The notes below the pieces were generated by a model that made no database searches, was not told the origin of the DNA, and worked only from the letters and a program-made list of their open reading frames with translations. Positions 52,066 to 60,622 of a stretch of DNA of 64,000 nucleotides are shown here, in pieces; position 1 is the stretch's first letter; each line of letters opens with the position of its first letter. The stretch covers positions 1-64,000 of the forward strand of contig JAVVQG010000005.1 of the NCBI GenBank assembly GCA_036655355.1. Reading direction: 5' to 3'. This DNA comes from JAUNSR01 sp036655355 (GTDB lineage: Bacteria; Bacteroidota; Bacteroidia; Bacteroidales; JAUNSR01). Made by a program: the position numbers and the translations under genes.

Positions 52066-52163
52066 AAAAATAAGAAAGGCACCTACGAATAAATTCGTAA
52101 GTGCCTCACTAGAAGCGTGGTCCCACCTGGGCTTGAACCAGGGACTCCCTGATTATGAGTCAG
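52066..52163 (-). repeat. Right direct repeat (att-like)
   Basis: Identical to 50056-50153 over 98 bp. It covers the terminator hairpin (AGGCACCTACGAA / TTCGTAAGTGCCT, about 52077-52107) and the 3' half of the complete tRNA gene, and stops at CAG/CTG of the anticodon stem. Confidence 0.93.
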
Positions 52164-52191
52164 GTGCTCTAACCGACTGAGCTATAGGACC
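52118..52191 (-). tRNA. tRNA with CAT anticodon (Met or lysidine-modified Ile2)
   Basis: Complete on the minus strand: acceptor GGTCCTA pairs with TGGGACC (one G-U), D arm GCTCAGTCGGTTAGAGC, anticodon arm CCTGA-CTCATAA-TCAGG and a T arm with GGTTCAAGCC. CAT can mean elongator Met or Ile2; the sequence alone does not decide. It is the intact copy at the high-coordinate end of the 2-kb unit. Confidence 0.93.
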
Positions 52192-52218
52192 GGCAACGGT
52201 TTGATCCGTTTTGCGTTG

Positions 52219-52249
52219 CAATATTAATCCATTTTTCTGAATTATCAAA
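52219..52249 (-). promoter_or_regulatory. Promoter of tRNA(CAT)
   Basis: On the minus strand TTTG (52249-52246), a 19-nt spacer, and TAATATTG (52226-52219), one base off TAnnTTTG. The tRNA begins 27 nt downstream. The promoter is outside the duplicated segment, so only the intact copy is expressed. Confidence 0.65.
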
Positions 52250-52269
52250 ACTTTAAGAAATGAAAAGAT

Positions 52270-52277
52270 TATATTTG
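52270..52277 (+). promoter_or_regulatory. -7 element for the HAD-ribF unit
   Basis: TATATTTG lies 25 nt upstream of the HAD ATG at 52303. No good -33 TTTG is seen. Confidence 0.5.
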
Positions 52278-52302
52278 CAGCCTAAAACAACAAGAAAAAC
52301 CT

Positions 52303-52917
52303 ATGAATGGTATAAAAAACATACTCTTCGACATGGGAGGTGTATTGGTTGACCTTAACCGCCATGCATGCATCGAAGCTTATGAGAATCTGGGATTTAA
52401 CGACGTCAGCGAATACCTTGGCGACTATGGCCAGAAAGGCGAGTTTCTTCAATTGGAAGAGGGCAGCATCTCTTCAGAAATTTTTTTTGAAAAAATACGC
52501 ACACACATTCCTGAGGCTTCCGACGCCGAAATTACAGCTGCCTTTTGCAAGTTTTTAGTGGATATGCCACTCTATAAACTCGAAATGCTGCGGAAACTGA
52601 AAGAAAAAGGATATCGCCTGTTGTTACTCAGCAATACCAATCCCCTTTTGTTTCCATACATCTGTGAAACTTATTTCACACGTCAGGGGCTAACCATATC
52701 CGATTATTTCACCGATCTGTTTCTTTCTTACGAGATCGGCGCCATCAAGCCCGATCCCAAAGCATTCGAAGCGGTGATTGCCGGTTCGGGTATCAATCCC
52801 GAAGAGACGCTGTTCATCGACGATTCGCAGGAGAACCTCGATGTGGCGATAACCTTCGGATTCGAAACCTATCTGGCTCCTCAAAACAGCGATTTCAGTT
52901 CAATATTTAATATGTGA
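52303..52917 (+). CDS. HAD family hydrolase (subfamily IA, YihX-like)
   Basis: A 204-residue HAD phosphatase-like protein. Motif I is FDMGGVLVDL with the nucleophile Asp, but Gly at the +2 acid position as in YihX/epoxide-hydrolase-type members. Motif II is LLLLSNTNP, motif III is the Lys in GAIKPDPKAF, and motif IV is FIDDSQENL. It likely removes phosphate from a small sugar phosphate or nucleotide. The stop overlaps the ribF start region, and being next to ribF suggests FMN or riboflavin-precursor dephosphorylation, a step often done by HAD enzymes. Confidence 0.88.
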   Translation: MNGIKNILFDMGGVLVDLNRHACIEAYENLGFNDVSEYLGDYGQKGEFLQLEEGSISSEIFFEKIRTHIPEASDAEITAAFCKFLVDMPLYKLEMLRKLKEKGYRLLLLSNTNPLLFPYICETYFTRQGLTISDYFTDLFLSYEIGAIKPDPKAFEAVIAGSGINPEETLFIDDSQENLDVAITFGFETYLAPQNSDFSSIFNM

Positions 52918-52928
52918 TTTTTTCCGTA

Positions 52929-53876
52929 ATGCAGATACTTACCCCCCCTTTCTCTACTGATATTCCACCACTGGTAGCCAGCATCGGTTTTTTTGACGGC
53001 GTACACCGGGGACATCGTTTTCTGATCGGCGAGTTAATCGCGGAGGCGAAAAGAGAAGGGCTCTCATCTGCCGTCATCACCTTCCGCAATCATCCCCGCA
53101 AACTGATCGACCCCTCTTTCTCGCCCGAGCTGCTTAGCTCTTTCGACGAGAAGATGACGCTGCTGGAACAGACGGGTGTGGATTATTGCATCGTACTTGA
53201 TTTTACGCCGCAGATACGCGACCTTTCAGCGAGTCGTTTCATTCAGGAAATTCTATCCGAACAACTCCATACGAAAACATTGATTACGGGTTATGACCAC
53301 CGTTTCGGGAAAAATCGCGAAGAGGGATTTGAAGATTACTGTCGCTATGGAAAGGCTTGCGGAATGCAGGTGTTGCGCGAAACGGGATATGCTCCCGACG
53401 GCTTGCACGTAAGTTCTTCAGAGGTACGCAGAAAATTGCTCAGCGGTCATCTCAGCACGGCGAACGAATTGCTGGGACGTTCCTATAACCTGGAGGGCGT
53501 CGTGGAGGAGGGATTCCGCATCGGACGGAAGATCGGTTTTCCAACAGCGAACATCCGTCCCTGCGAACCGGATAAACTGATTCCCAAACAAGGCGTGTAT
53601 GCTGTTTATGTGGAGATCGACGGCATCGCTCGACCGGGAATGCTGAATATCGGAATACGCCCCACGGTACACGACAGCGGAAATATCAGCATTGAAGCGC
53701 ATCTGTTCGGTTTCGATGGCGATTTGTACGGAAAAACCGTCAACATCCGCTTCATCGAGTTTCTACGCGAAGAGCGGAAAATGGAATCGCTCGGTGAACT
53801 TCAAAGGCAGTTAGAGAAAGATAAGATCGCTGCACAATCGGTATTATCCCTTCACGAAGCGGTCAGTACGAAATAA
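52929..53876 (+). CDS. ribF: Bifunctional riboflavin kinase/FAD synthetase
   Basis: ATG at 52929 gives 315 residues; an in-frame GTG at 52914 overlaps the end of the HAD gene. The N-terminal FAD synthetase domain (about 15-170) has SIGFFDGVHRGHRFLI and GYDHRFGKNREEG. The C-terminal flavokinase domain (about 180-305) has VVEEGFRIGRKIGFPTANI and the conserved GVYAVYV. It makes FMN and FAD. It is probably co-translated with the HAD gene. Confidence 0.95.
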   Translation: MQILTPPFSTDIPPLVASIGFFDGVHRGHRFLIGELIAEAKREGLSSAVITFRNHPRKLIDPSFSPELLSSFDEKMTLLEQTGVDYCIVLDFTPQIRDLSASRFIQEILSEQLHTKTLITGYDHRFGKNREEGFEDYCRYGKACGMQVLRETGYAPDGLHVSSSEVRRKLLSGHLSTANELLGRSYNLEGVVEEGFRIGRKIGFPTANIRPCEPDKLIPKQGVYAVYVEIDGIARPGMLNIGIRPTVHDSGNISIEAHLFGFDGDLYGKTVNIRFIEFLREERKMESLGELQRQLEKDKIAAQSVLSLHEAVSTK

Positions 53877-53932
53877 AAAAGGAGGTTGTCTAAAATTCAG
53901 TGAATGAATTAGACAACCTCCTTTTTTTATCT
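53876..53932. terminator. Terminator between ribF and the Lrp gene
   Basis: AAAAAGGAGGTTGTCTAA pairs with TTAGACAACCTCCTTTTT around an AATTCAGTGAATGAA loop. It is long and symmetric, so it can serve both converging genes. Confidence 0.9.
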
Positions 53933-53945
53933 TATTCGGAAAGCG

Positions 53946-54425
53946 TTATTTCTTCGAATTATTGTTGATGCTTGAAATCTGAATTTCACGTTTCAGGCTT
54001 TGCTCCAAAGAGATGAGTGTTTCTGTAGCCACAACTCCGGGAATCTCCTGAATTTTGCTGTTCAGCAACTCCATCAGGTGTTCATTGTCTCGTGCATACA
54101 ATTTACACAACATTGTGTAAGGACCGGTTGTAAAATGGCATTCAACCACTTCCGGTATTTTTTCAAGTTCCGGTACCACATCTTTATACATGGAGCCTTT
54201 TTCAAGTTTTACTCCGATATAAGTACACGTTTGGAAGCCTAAGATTTTCGGGTTAACATTATAACCTGAGCCTACAATCACATTGAGATCGATCAGGCGT
54301 TGGATACGCTGGTGAATCGCCGCGCGGGAAACGCCACATTCGATGGCCACGTCTTTTGATGGGATGCGGGCATTGCGTGTGATGATATCGAGGATTTGTC
54401 TGTCAAGATTATCGATTTTTTCCAT
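53946..54425 (-). CDS. Lrp/AsnC family transcriptional regulator
   Basis: A 159-residue protein with an N-terminal winged helix-turn-helix (LDRQILDIITRNARIPSKDVAIECGVSRAAIHQRIQRL, about 6-45) and a RAM ligand-binding domain (about 65-145, VVECHFTTGPYTMLCKLYARDNEHLMELL). It senses amino acids and controls their metabolism. No target operon is adjacent. Confidence 0.92.
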   Translation of the reverse strand: MEKIDNLDRQILDIITRNARIPSKDVAIECGVSRAAIHQRIQRLIDLNVIVGSGYNVNPKILGFQTCTYIGVKLEKGSMYKDVVPELEKIPEVVECHFTTGPYTMLCKLYARDNEHLMELLNSKIQEIPGVVATETLISLEQSLKREIQISSINNNSKK

Positions 54426-54570
54426 TGGGAATCAAATTTGTAGTATTTCTGAATAAAAGTACAAATTGTTTTTATCTAAAAAAGAAATTTGCTCACAAAA
54501 ATTCATTTTTGGATAAAAAACTTACCCTTTTGACAGGAAATAGCCGCAAAATTAGACTTACAGCTATAAA

Positions 54571-54608
54571 ATAAAAGACGTGAAGGAAAATCCCCCACGT
54601 CTTTTGAT
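54571..54608 (-). terminator. Terminator after the FKBP lipoprotein gene
   Basis: AAAAGACGTG (54573-54582) pairs with CACGTCTTTT (54596-54605). It lies just beyond the stop at 54627. Confidence 0.8.
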
Positions 54609-54626
54609 GTTTCTGTTACTTACAGA

Positions 54627-55343
54627 TTATTTTTTAGCATCTGCTTGTTTTTCAATACCCAACAATTCAACTTCGAATACAAGTGTTGAATTTGGTTTGA
54701 TTTTTGGTCCGGCCTGACGATCGCCATAAGCAAGATCGGCAGGAATATACAATGTATATTTAGATCCTACAGGCATCAACTGAAGAGCTTCTGTCCATCC
54801 TGCAATCACCTGGCCAACTCCGAATGTAGCAGGTTCGCCACGTTCTACCGAGCTGTCGAATACAGTTCCGTCCAATAACTTACCTGTGTAGTGAACTTTC
54901 ACTACGTCTGAAGCTGTAGGAGTAGCACCTGTACCCAAAGAGTCAACTTTGTACTGCAAACCGCTCGCTGTAGTTACGATACCGTCTTTTGATTTATTCT
55001 CATCCAAGAACTTCTGTCCTTCCGCAAGGTTTTTGTCTGCTTCTTTTTTCTCAGCACCCTGGAAATAGTTCTGGATAATATTGATAGCCTGCTCCTGAGT
55101 CAAAGTAGTATCGCCTTTCAATGCATTTGCAAAACCGGCGATCATATCGTCAACGTTCGCTTTTCCGCCCGGGAAGCTTTCTAGGTTCTGTTTGTAGCTC
55201 AAACCTGTGTTTACGCCGATTGCGTAGCTTACGCTGTCGATGTCTGTTTTAAGAGAAGCAGTCTGTTTGCCGCCTCCGCAAGAAGATAGGGTCAATGCAA
55301 GCGCACCAGCTGCAAGCAAAGGTAAAACTGTGATTTTTTTCAT
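54627..55343 (-). CDS. FKBP-type peptidyl-prolyl isomerase, lipoprotein
   Basis: A 238-residue lipoprotein (LALTLSSCGGGKQ). An N-terminal dimerisation region (about 35-115, FkpA/Mip-like, SVSYAIGVNTGLSYKQNL) precedes the FKBP domain (about 125-230: VVKVHYTGKLLDGTVFDSSVERGEPATFGVGQVIAGWTEALQLMPVGSKYTLYIP). It helps fold exported proteins. It lies 29 nt after its paralogue. Confidence 0.93.
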   Translation of the reverse strand: MKKITVLPLLAAGALALTLSSCGGGKQTASLKTDIDSVSYAIGVNTGLSYKQNLESFPGGKANVDDMIAGFANALKGDTTLTQEQAINIIQNYFQGAEKKEADKNLAEGQKFLDENKSKDGIVTTASGLQYKVDSLGTGATPTASDVVKVHYTGKLLDGTVFDSSVERGEPATFGVGQVIAGWTEALQLMPVGSKYTLYIPADLAYGDRQAGPKIKPNSTLVFEVELLGIEKQADAKK

Positions 55344-55372
55344 CTGTAAAATGTGATATATTTATTGGTTAA

Positions 55373-55957
55373 TTAAAGAATCGCAAGAAGTTCAACATCG
55401 AAGATCAATGTGCTGTTCGGTGCAATCGCATCTCCCGCTCCGTGCTCGCCATACGCAAGATCAGAAGGGATCACCAACTGCCAACGTGAACCCACAGGCA
55501 TCAGCTGCAACGCCTCAACCCAACCCGGAATCACCTGGTTTACGCCGAATTCAGCAGGAACACCTCTCTCTTCTGAACTGTCGAATACTTTTCCGTCGAT
55601 CGTTTTACCCGTATAGTGAACTCTTACTTTATCGGTTGGTCCCGGTAGAGCGCCTTCACCCTGTTTCAACACTTTATATTCCAATCCGCTAGGCATAACG
55701 ATTACGTCCGGCTGCTGTGCATACTCTTCAAGATAAGCGATACCTGCTTTTTTGTTGTTGTCCAACATATCTTCCTGAAGCTTCTGGAAATAATCATTCA
55801 CTACTGTTTTCGCTTCTTCCATCGTCATCTCCGGTTTGGTACCGTCATAGATTGCTTTGACGCCTTTCGCGAACTCTTCCACATTCAAATTCTTGATTCC
55901 TGTCCCTAGGAAATTGCTTCCCATGCTCAGTCCGAGAGCATAACTCACTTTGTCCAT
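55373..55957 (-). CDS. FKBP-type peptidyl-prolyl isomerase
   Basis: A 194-residue Mip-like protein that starts directly with the dimerisation region (MDKVSYALGLSMGSNFLGTG) and ends with an FKBP domain (about 90-194, VHYTGKTIDGKVFDSSEERGVPAEFGVNQVIPGWVEALQLMPVGSRW). No signal peptide is seen, so it should be cytoplasmic. With the lipoprotein paralogue downstream this looks like a tandem duplication with division of place. Confidence 0.92.
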   Translation of the reverse strand: MDKVSYALGLSMGSNFLGTGIKNLNVEEFAKGVKAIYDGTKPEMTMEEAKTVVNDYFQKLQEDMLDNNKKAGIAYLEEYAQQPDVIVMPSGLEYKVLKQGEGALPGPTDKVRVHYTGKTIDGKVFDSSEERGVPAEFGVNQVIPGWVEALQLMPVGSRWQLVIPSDLAYGEHGAGDAIAPNSTLIFDVELLAIL

Positions 55958-56160
55958 TCTATTGTTGATTTTGGGTTATTATGTTACATAACAAAAATAG
56001 CGTCTTTTTTGTTTTAATGTAACGTTCTTATGGAAGAGTATTCCTCCGAATTGCAAAGCTAACAGTTTTTCCGGATGGAGACTCCGATTGATATCGACAA
56101 ATTTAATTAATTTTGAGAGAATCGGATTCCCGTCGCAAATATTTATCAATACCAATATAT

Positions 56161-56850
56161 ATGAAACCTAATTTAGTGATACTCACGGGTGCCGGCATGA
56201 GCGCCGAAAGCGGCTTGTCTACTTTCAGGGATGCCGGGGGACTCTGGGAAAAGTACCGGATTGAAGATGTCTGTACCCCCGAGGCATGGCAACGCAACCC
56301 GAAACTGGTGCTCGATTTCTACAACGCCAGAAGAAGGCAACTCTATGAGGCAAAACCCAATGAAGGGCATTTGCTGATTCGTGAACTGGAAAAGAATTAC
56401 AACGTTACGGTGATTACTCAGAATGTCGACAACCTGCACGAGGTGGCGGGATCAACCCGTGTGGTACACCTGCATGGCGAATTGTGCAAGGTGAGATCTT
56501 CGGTCGATGAGAACCGGATCTATCCGGTGGATCCGTCAAACCCCGATACAAAGATTGGAGACACCTGTGAGTTGGGATCGCAACTGCGTCCCCACATCGT
56601 CTTCTTTGGCGAAGGCGTTCCGATGATTGAAACAGCCGCAGAGATCGTTTCGCACGCGGATATCCTTATTATTATAGGTACGTCGCTGAATGTGTACCCC
56701 GCCGCCGGACTGGTTCGCTATGCTCGCACCGGAATTCCGATCTACCTGATCGACCCGAACGACGTGAATTTCCCTTTCCGAAATAATTTCGTACAGATTA
56801 AAAAAGGAGCTTCCGAAGGAATGAAAGAATTAATGCAGATTCTGAAATAA
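56161..56850 (+). CDS. cobB: NAD-dependent protein deacylase (sirtuin, CobB-like)
   Basis: ATG at 56161 (MKPNLVILTGAGMSAESGLSTFRD) gives 229 residues. GAGMSAESGLSTFRD binds NAD, TQNVDNLHEVAG and the catalytic His in HLHGEL follow. The Tyr and Arg of FYNARRRQL are the residues that let class III sirtuins bind succinyl- or malonyl-lysine. Only one Cys of each zinc pair remains (LCKVR and TCELG), so the zinc site seems reduced. Confidence 0.92.
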   Translation: MKPNLVILTGAGMSAESGLSTFRDAGGLWEKYRIEDVCTPEAWQRNPKLVLDFYNARRRQLYEAKPNEGHLLIRELEKNYNVTVITQNVDNLHEVAGSTRVVHLHGELCKVRSSVDENRIYPVDPSNPDTKIGDTCELGSQLRPHIVFFGEGVPMIETAAEIVSHADILIIIGTSLNVYPAAGLVRYARTGIPIYLIDPNDVNFPFRNNFVQIKKGASEGMKELMQILK

Positions 56851-57294
56851 GGATCGGTTCTTTTCAGACTGAATTGAATAAAATTGCACCTGCAAATAAG
56901 CATTCTTACATTAAATTTAAATTTAATTGATTGTTACAAAAAAAGCATTCTGGGAAACAGAATGCTTTTTTTTATAATCCATTATGAACATATTCACACA
57001 ATAGCTAAATTATTTAACATATAACTGCCAATAAATTAGTTTAAGCCTCTTATTATTGTTAAGATTTTATTTCACTTACATACCTTTTATATTATTTTTA
57101 TTTTATTACATTTGAGCCATGAATAAATAATATTATTGAAAACACAACAAATTATTTATTTTTTAACCGTGACACAATTTAAAGAAAAACATTTTTACAC
57201 AATCATTTATTAATTACGAATACAAACAAGATCAACGTACTTAAACACATCATTATCTGCTTATTAATCTATTTTACATACCAATACAATTAAC
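56851..57294. other. AT-rich intergenic region before susC of locus 4
   Basis: 444 bp. It holds a terminator hairpin AAAAGCATTCTG / CAGAATGCTTTT near 56940-56975 and a possible -7 element TACATTTG at 57107-57114, which would give a leader of about 180 nt. No coding frame is supported. Confidence 0.65.
57107..57114 (+). promoter_or_regulatory. Possible -7 element of susC (locus 4)
   Basis: TACATTTG fits TAnnTTTG, but no TTTG lies at the -33 distance. It would leave a long AT-rich leader before the ATG at 57295. Confidence 0.4.
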
Positions 57295-60200
57295 ATGCTA
57301 AAGAGAAAACAAACAGTCGGCATGATTCTATTAATGGGAGCTACGTGCACTTTTAATGCACCGGCTGCCCTGGCTTCGGAATCAAGCACATTGACTTATC
57401 TTCATTCCACCCAACAAACCGGACAGGTGAAAGGTATTGTGGAGGATGCATTCGGTCCTGCTACAGGAGCCAGCGTTATCGTGAAAGGCACAACAAACGG
57501 TACCATTACAGACATGGATGGTGGGTTTGTATTGAACGGAGTAAAAAAAGGCGATATCATTCAGGTATCATTTATCGGTTACATCACCAAAGAAATTACG
57601 TACACCGGACAGAATTCTCTGAAATTCACAATTGAAGAGGACACTCAGAAACTGGATGAGGTGGTAGTAGTGGGTTACGGTACTCAGAAAAAAGTAAACG
57701 TAACCGGTGCGGTTGGTCTGGTAAATGCAGAAACACTTGAAGCTCGTCCCGTTAACAACGTATCACAGGCGCTTCAGGGTGTGGTTCCCGGTCTAAACTT
57801 CTCGGTGAATGACAACGGGGGGATGTTGAACAACTCTTTGAATGTAAATATCCGTGGTGCCGGTACGATCGGCGACGGTTCGAACTCTTCTCCGCTGGTA
57901 TTGATCGACGGAATCGAGGGTAACATGAACTCGCTTGCACCACAAGACATTGAATCGATTTCGGTATTGAAAGATGCTGCCTCAGCCGCTATCTACGGAG
58001 CACGCGCTTCGTTCGGGGTGATCCTGATCACTACCAAAAGCGGTAAGGCCGGAAAAACAAAGGTAAACTACTCGAACAGTTTCCGCTATTCATCGGCTGT
58101 AGCGGTTCCGGAAATGATGGATTCTTACCAGTTCGCTCAATTCTACAACAAAGCTGCGAAAAATGCAGGTATGGGTGCCGTATTCAGCGACGAGGTAATG
58201 GAACGCATCGTGAAATTCCAGAACAACTCGTGGAGCGACGAAGAGCGCGAAATGGGCTTGGACTCGGGTACACTTCCTAAACCAAATGGAACACAATGGG
58301 AACAGTATGTGGGCTCACACGCCAATACAGACTGGTTCTCTGAACAATATCAGAGCTGGGCTCCCTCTATGGAGCACAACATCAGCGTAAGCGGCGGTAA
58401 CGAAAAAGTGACTTACTCGGTATCGGGAAGTTTGCTCGACGTGGAAGGTTTGCTTAGACACGGAGGTGATAACCTGAACCGTTACAACCTTTCAGGTAAG
58501 ATCAATGCCAAACTAAACGATTACGTTACCCTGAATTACAATTCAAAATGGATCCGTCAGATCTATGACCGTCCGTCTTACCTAACCGGATTGTTCTTCC
58601 ACAACATCGCTCGTCGCTGGCCGACCTGTGCCGTAACCGATCCGAACGGATACTACACTGAGGGCTCGGAAATCAATCAGTTGCGTGACGGTGGTCGCGA
58701 CAAAGAGGAGCGTGATTGGACGTACAACCAGGTTCAGTTGGTAGTTGAGCCGATTAAAAACTGGAAAATCTATGCGGAAGGTAACCTGCGTACCGAAACT
58801 TGGTTCAACCAGTGGGAAGTACTTCCGGTTTACTACCACGATACGGAAGGTAATCCGGTAGGGATGAACTGGAATGGCGATTATGCTCCGGGATTCTCTC
58901 GCGTAAGCTCGAATGGCAACAAGCAAAACTACATCACAACAAACGTATATACCGATTATTTCAAAGATTTCAAAAACGGTCATTACCTGAAAGGAATGGT
59001 CGGATTCAACTCGGAATTGATGAAAACACGCGGCGTATCGGGAACAATCGACGGTTTGACAACTCCGAACGTTCCGACGCTGAATACGGGTACAACGAAC
59101 ATGAAGGCTTCGGGTGGCTATGCACACTGGGCTTCAGCCGGATTCTTCGGTCGTTTGAACTACAACTACCAGGAAAAATACCTCTTGGAGGTGAATGGCC
59201 GTTATGACGGGGTTTCTCGTTTCGTCGGCGACAAACGTTGGGGATTCTTCCCATCGTTCTCTGCCGGTTGGAATATCAGCCGCGAAGCATTCTACAATGA
59301 ATACCTGGGAGCCTTTGCAGAGAAGGTAAACACATTGAAAGTGCGTGGATCATGGGGTGAACTTGGAAATATGAATACCGATGCATGGTATCCGTTCTTC
59401 CAGTCGATGAGCATCGGTAACGCGAACAACTCTTGGCTGTTGGACGGCAAAAAACCGAACTCGGCGAGTGCTCCGGGATTGGTAAGCTCTTTGATGACTT
59501 GGGAAACCGTACGCCAGTGGAACGTGGGTGCCGATTTCGGTGCTTTCAACAACCGCTTCACCGGGTCGTTCGACTATTTCAAACGTACCACGCTGGATAT
59601 GATCGGACCTGCTCCGGAATTGCCTTCTATCCTTGGTACAAGCGTTCCGAAGATCAACAACTGCGACATGGAGTCGTTCGGTTGGGAACTTGAATTGAAC
59701 TGGAGAGATCAGGTGGCGGACTTCAACTACGGCGTTAAAGTAGTGGTATCGGATGACCAGCAGCGAATCACGCGCTATCCGAACGACAACTGGAACATCG
59801 ACCAATATTACAAGGGTCGCATGTTGGGTGACATCTGGGGTTATACAACCGTAGGGATCGCTCAGGATCAGGAACAGATGGATAATCACTTGATCAACAA
59901 CAGACCGTCATGGGGTAACAACTGGCAGGCCGGAGATATCATGTATGCCGATTTGAACGGCGACGGCGTAGTAAACCAGGGGAACGCTAAACTTGGCGAT
60001 TCGGGTGACTACACAATCATCGGTAACAACACGCCGCGTTACAAATTCGGTATCACACTGGATGCGGCTTGGAAAGGTTTCGACTTCAGCGTATTCTTCC
60101 AAGGTGTTGCGAAACGCGACTACTGGTTGAACGGTGCTTATTTCTGGGGTATCAACGGAGGTCAATGGCAATCTGCCGGATTCACCAACCACTGGGATTT

Positions 60201-60540
60201 CTGGAGACCTGAAGGCGATGAATTGGGTGCGAACACAGACGCATACTATCCACGTATCGACTTCAGCACAGACAAAAACCAATACCGTCAGTCGGGATAC
60301 CTGCAAAATGCAGCTTACATCCGTATGAAAAACATCCAGTTGGGATACACTTTCCCGAGATCATGGATGAACAAGGTTAAAGTAGACAACCTACGTGTAT
60401 ATGTATCAGGCGACAACTTGTTGACAATCTCTGACATCACAGGAATCTTCGACCCGGAAACATTAGGTGGTTCATGGGGTGCAGGTAAACTTTACCCACT
60501 TCAGAAAACACTATCATTCGGTTTAAGCCTAAGCTTCTAA
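57295..60540 (+). CDS. SusC/RagA family TonB-linked outer membrane transporter (locus 4)
   Basis: A 1081-residue SusC-like protein. After a signal region (MLKRKQTVGMILLMGATCTFNAPAALA) and a short linker come a carboxypeptidase-D-like domain (about 42-120, GQVKGIVEDAFGPATGASVIVKG), a plug (VVVVGYGTQKKVNVTGAVGLV, PQDIESISVLKDAASAAIYGARASFGVILITTKSG), and a barrel ending LQKTLSFGLSLSF. No STN domain is present, so it is not a FecR-linked transducer. Its SusD partner is 82 nt downstream. Confidence 0.94.
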   Translation: MLKRKQTVGMILLMGATCTFNAPAALASESSTLTYLHSTQQTGQVKGIVEDAFGPATGASVIVKGTTNGTITDMDGGFVLNGVKKGDIIQVSFIGYITKEITYTGQNSLKFTIEEDTQKLDEVVVVGYGTQKKVNVTGAVGLVNAETLEARPVNNVSQALQGVVPGLNFSVNDNGGMLNNSLNVNIRGAGTIGDGSNSSPLVLIDGIEGNMNSLAPQDIESISVLKDAASAAIYGARASFGVILITTKSGKAGKTKVNYSNSFRYSSAVAVPEMMDSYQFAQFYNKAAKNAGMGAVFSDEVMERIVKFQNNSWSDEEREMGLDSGTLPKPNGTQWEQYVGSHANTDWFSEQYQSWAPSMEHNISVSGGNEKVTYSVSGSLLDVEGLLRHGGDNLNRYNLSGKINAKLNDYVTLNYNSKWIRQIYDRPSYLTGLFFHNIARRWPTCAVTDPNGYYTEGSEINQLRDGGRDKEERDWTYNQVQLVVEPIKNWKIYAEGNLRTETWFNQWEVLPVYYHDTEGNPVGMNWNGDYAPGFSRVSSNGNKQNYITTNVYTDYFKDFKNGHYLKGMVGFNSELMKTRGVSGTIDGLTTPNVPTLNTGTTNMKASGGYAHWASAGFFGRLNYNYQEKYLLEVNGRYDGVSRFVGDKRWGFFPSFSAGWNISREAFYNEYLGAFAEKVNTLKVRGSWGELGNMNTDAWYPFFQSMSIGNANNSWLLDGKKPNSASAPGLVSSLMTWETVRQWNVGADFGAFNNRFTGSFDYFKRTTLDMIGPAPELPSILGTSVPKINNCDMESFGWELELNWRDQVADFNYGVKVVVSDDQQRITRYPNDNWNIDQYYKGRMLGDIWGYTTVGIAQDQEQMDNHLINNRPSWGNNWQAGDIMYADLNGDGVVNQGNAKLGDSGDYTIIGNNTPRYKFGITLDAAWKGFDFSVFFQGVAKRDYWLNGAYFWGINGGQWQSAGFTNHWDFWRPEGDELGANTDAYYPRIDFSTDKNQYRQSGYLQNAAYIRMKNIQLGYTFPRSWMNKVKVDNLRVYVSGDNLLTISDITGIFDPETLGGSWGAGKLYPLQKTLSFGLSLSF

Positions 60541-60622
60541 AGGATACATCGTGTACCTTTCGTTTACCCTCCCTGTCGGAGGGTAAACGAAGTAACATTC
60601 GCCAACTTTAATAAATACCCAA

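Larger units (their letters stand above)
50154..52163. mobile_element. 2,010-bp tRNA-linked unit without integrase
   Basis: The segment between the same points of the two 98-bp perfect repeats is 2,010 bp. It has one gene (AlbA_2/HATPase) and a 386-bp control region rich in TTACAAGC sites. The repeat starts in the anticodon stem and runs through the tRNA 3' end, as expected for tyrosine-recombinase integration. No recombinase is inside, so the unit may be moved by another element, be a remnant, or be a simple duplication. Confidence 0.65.
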
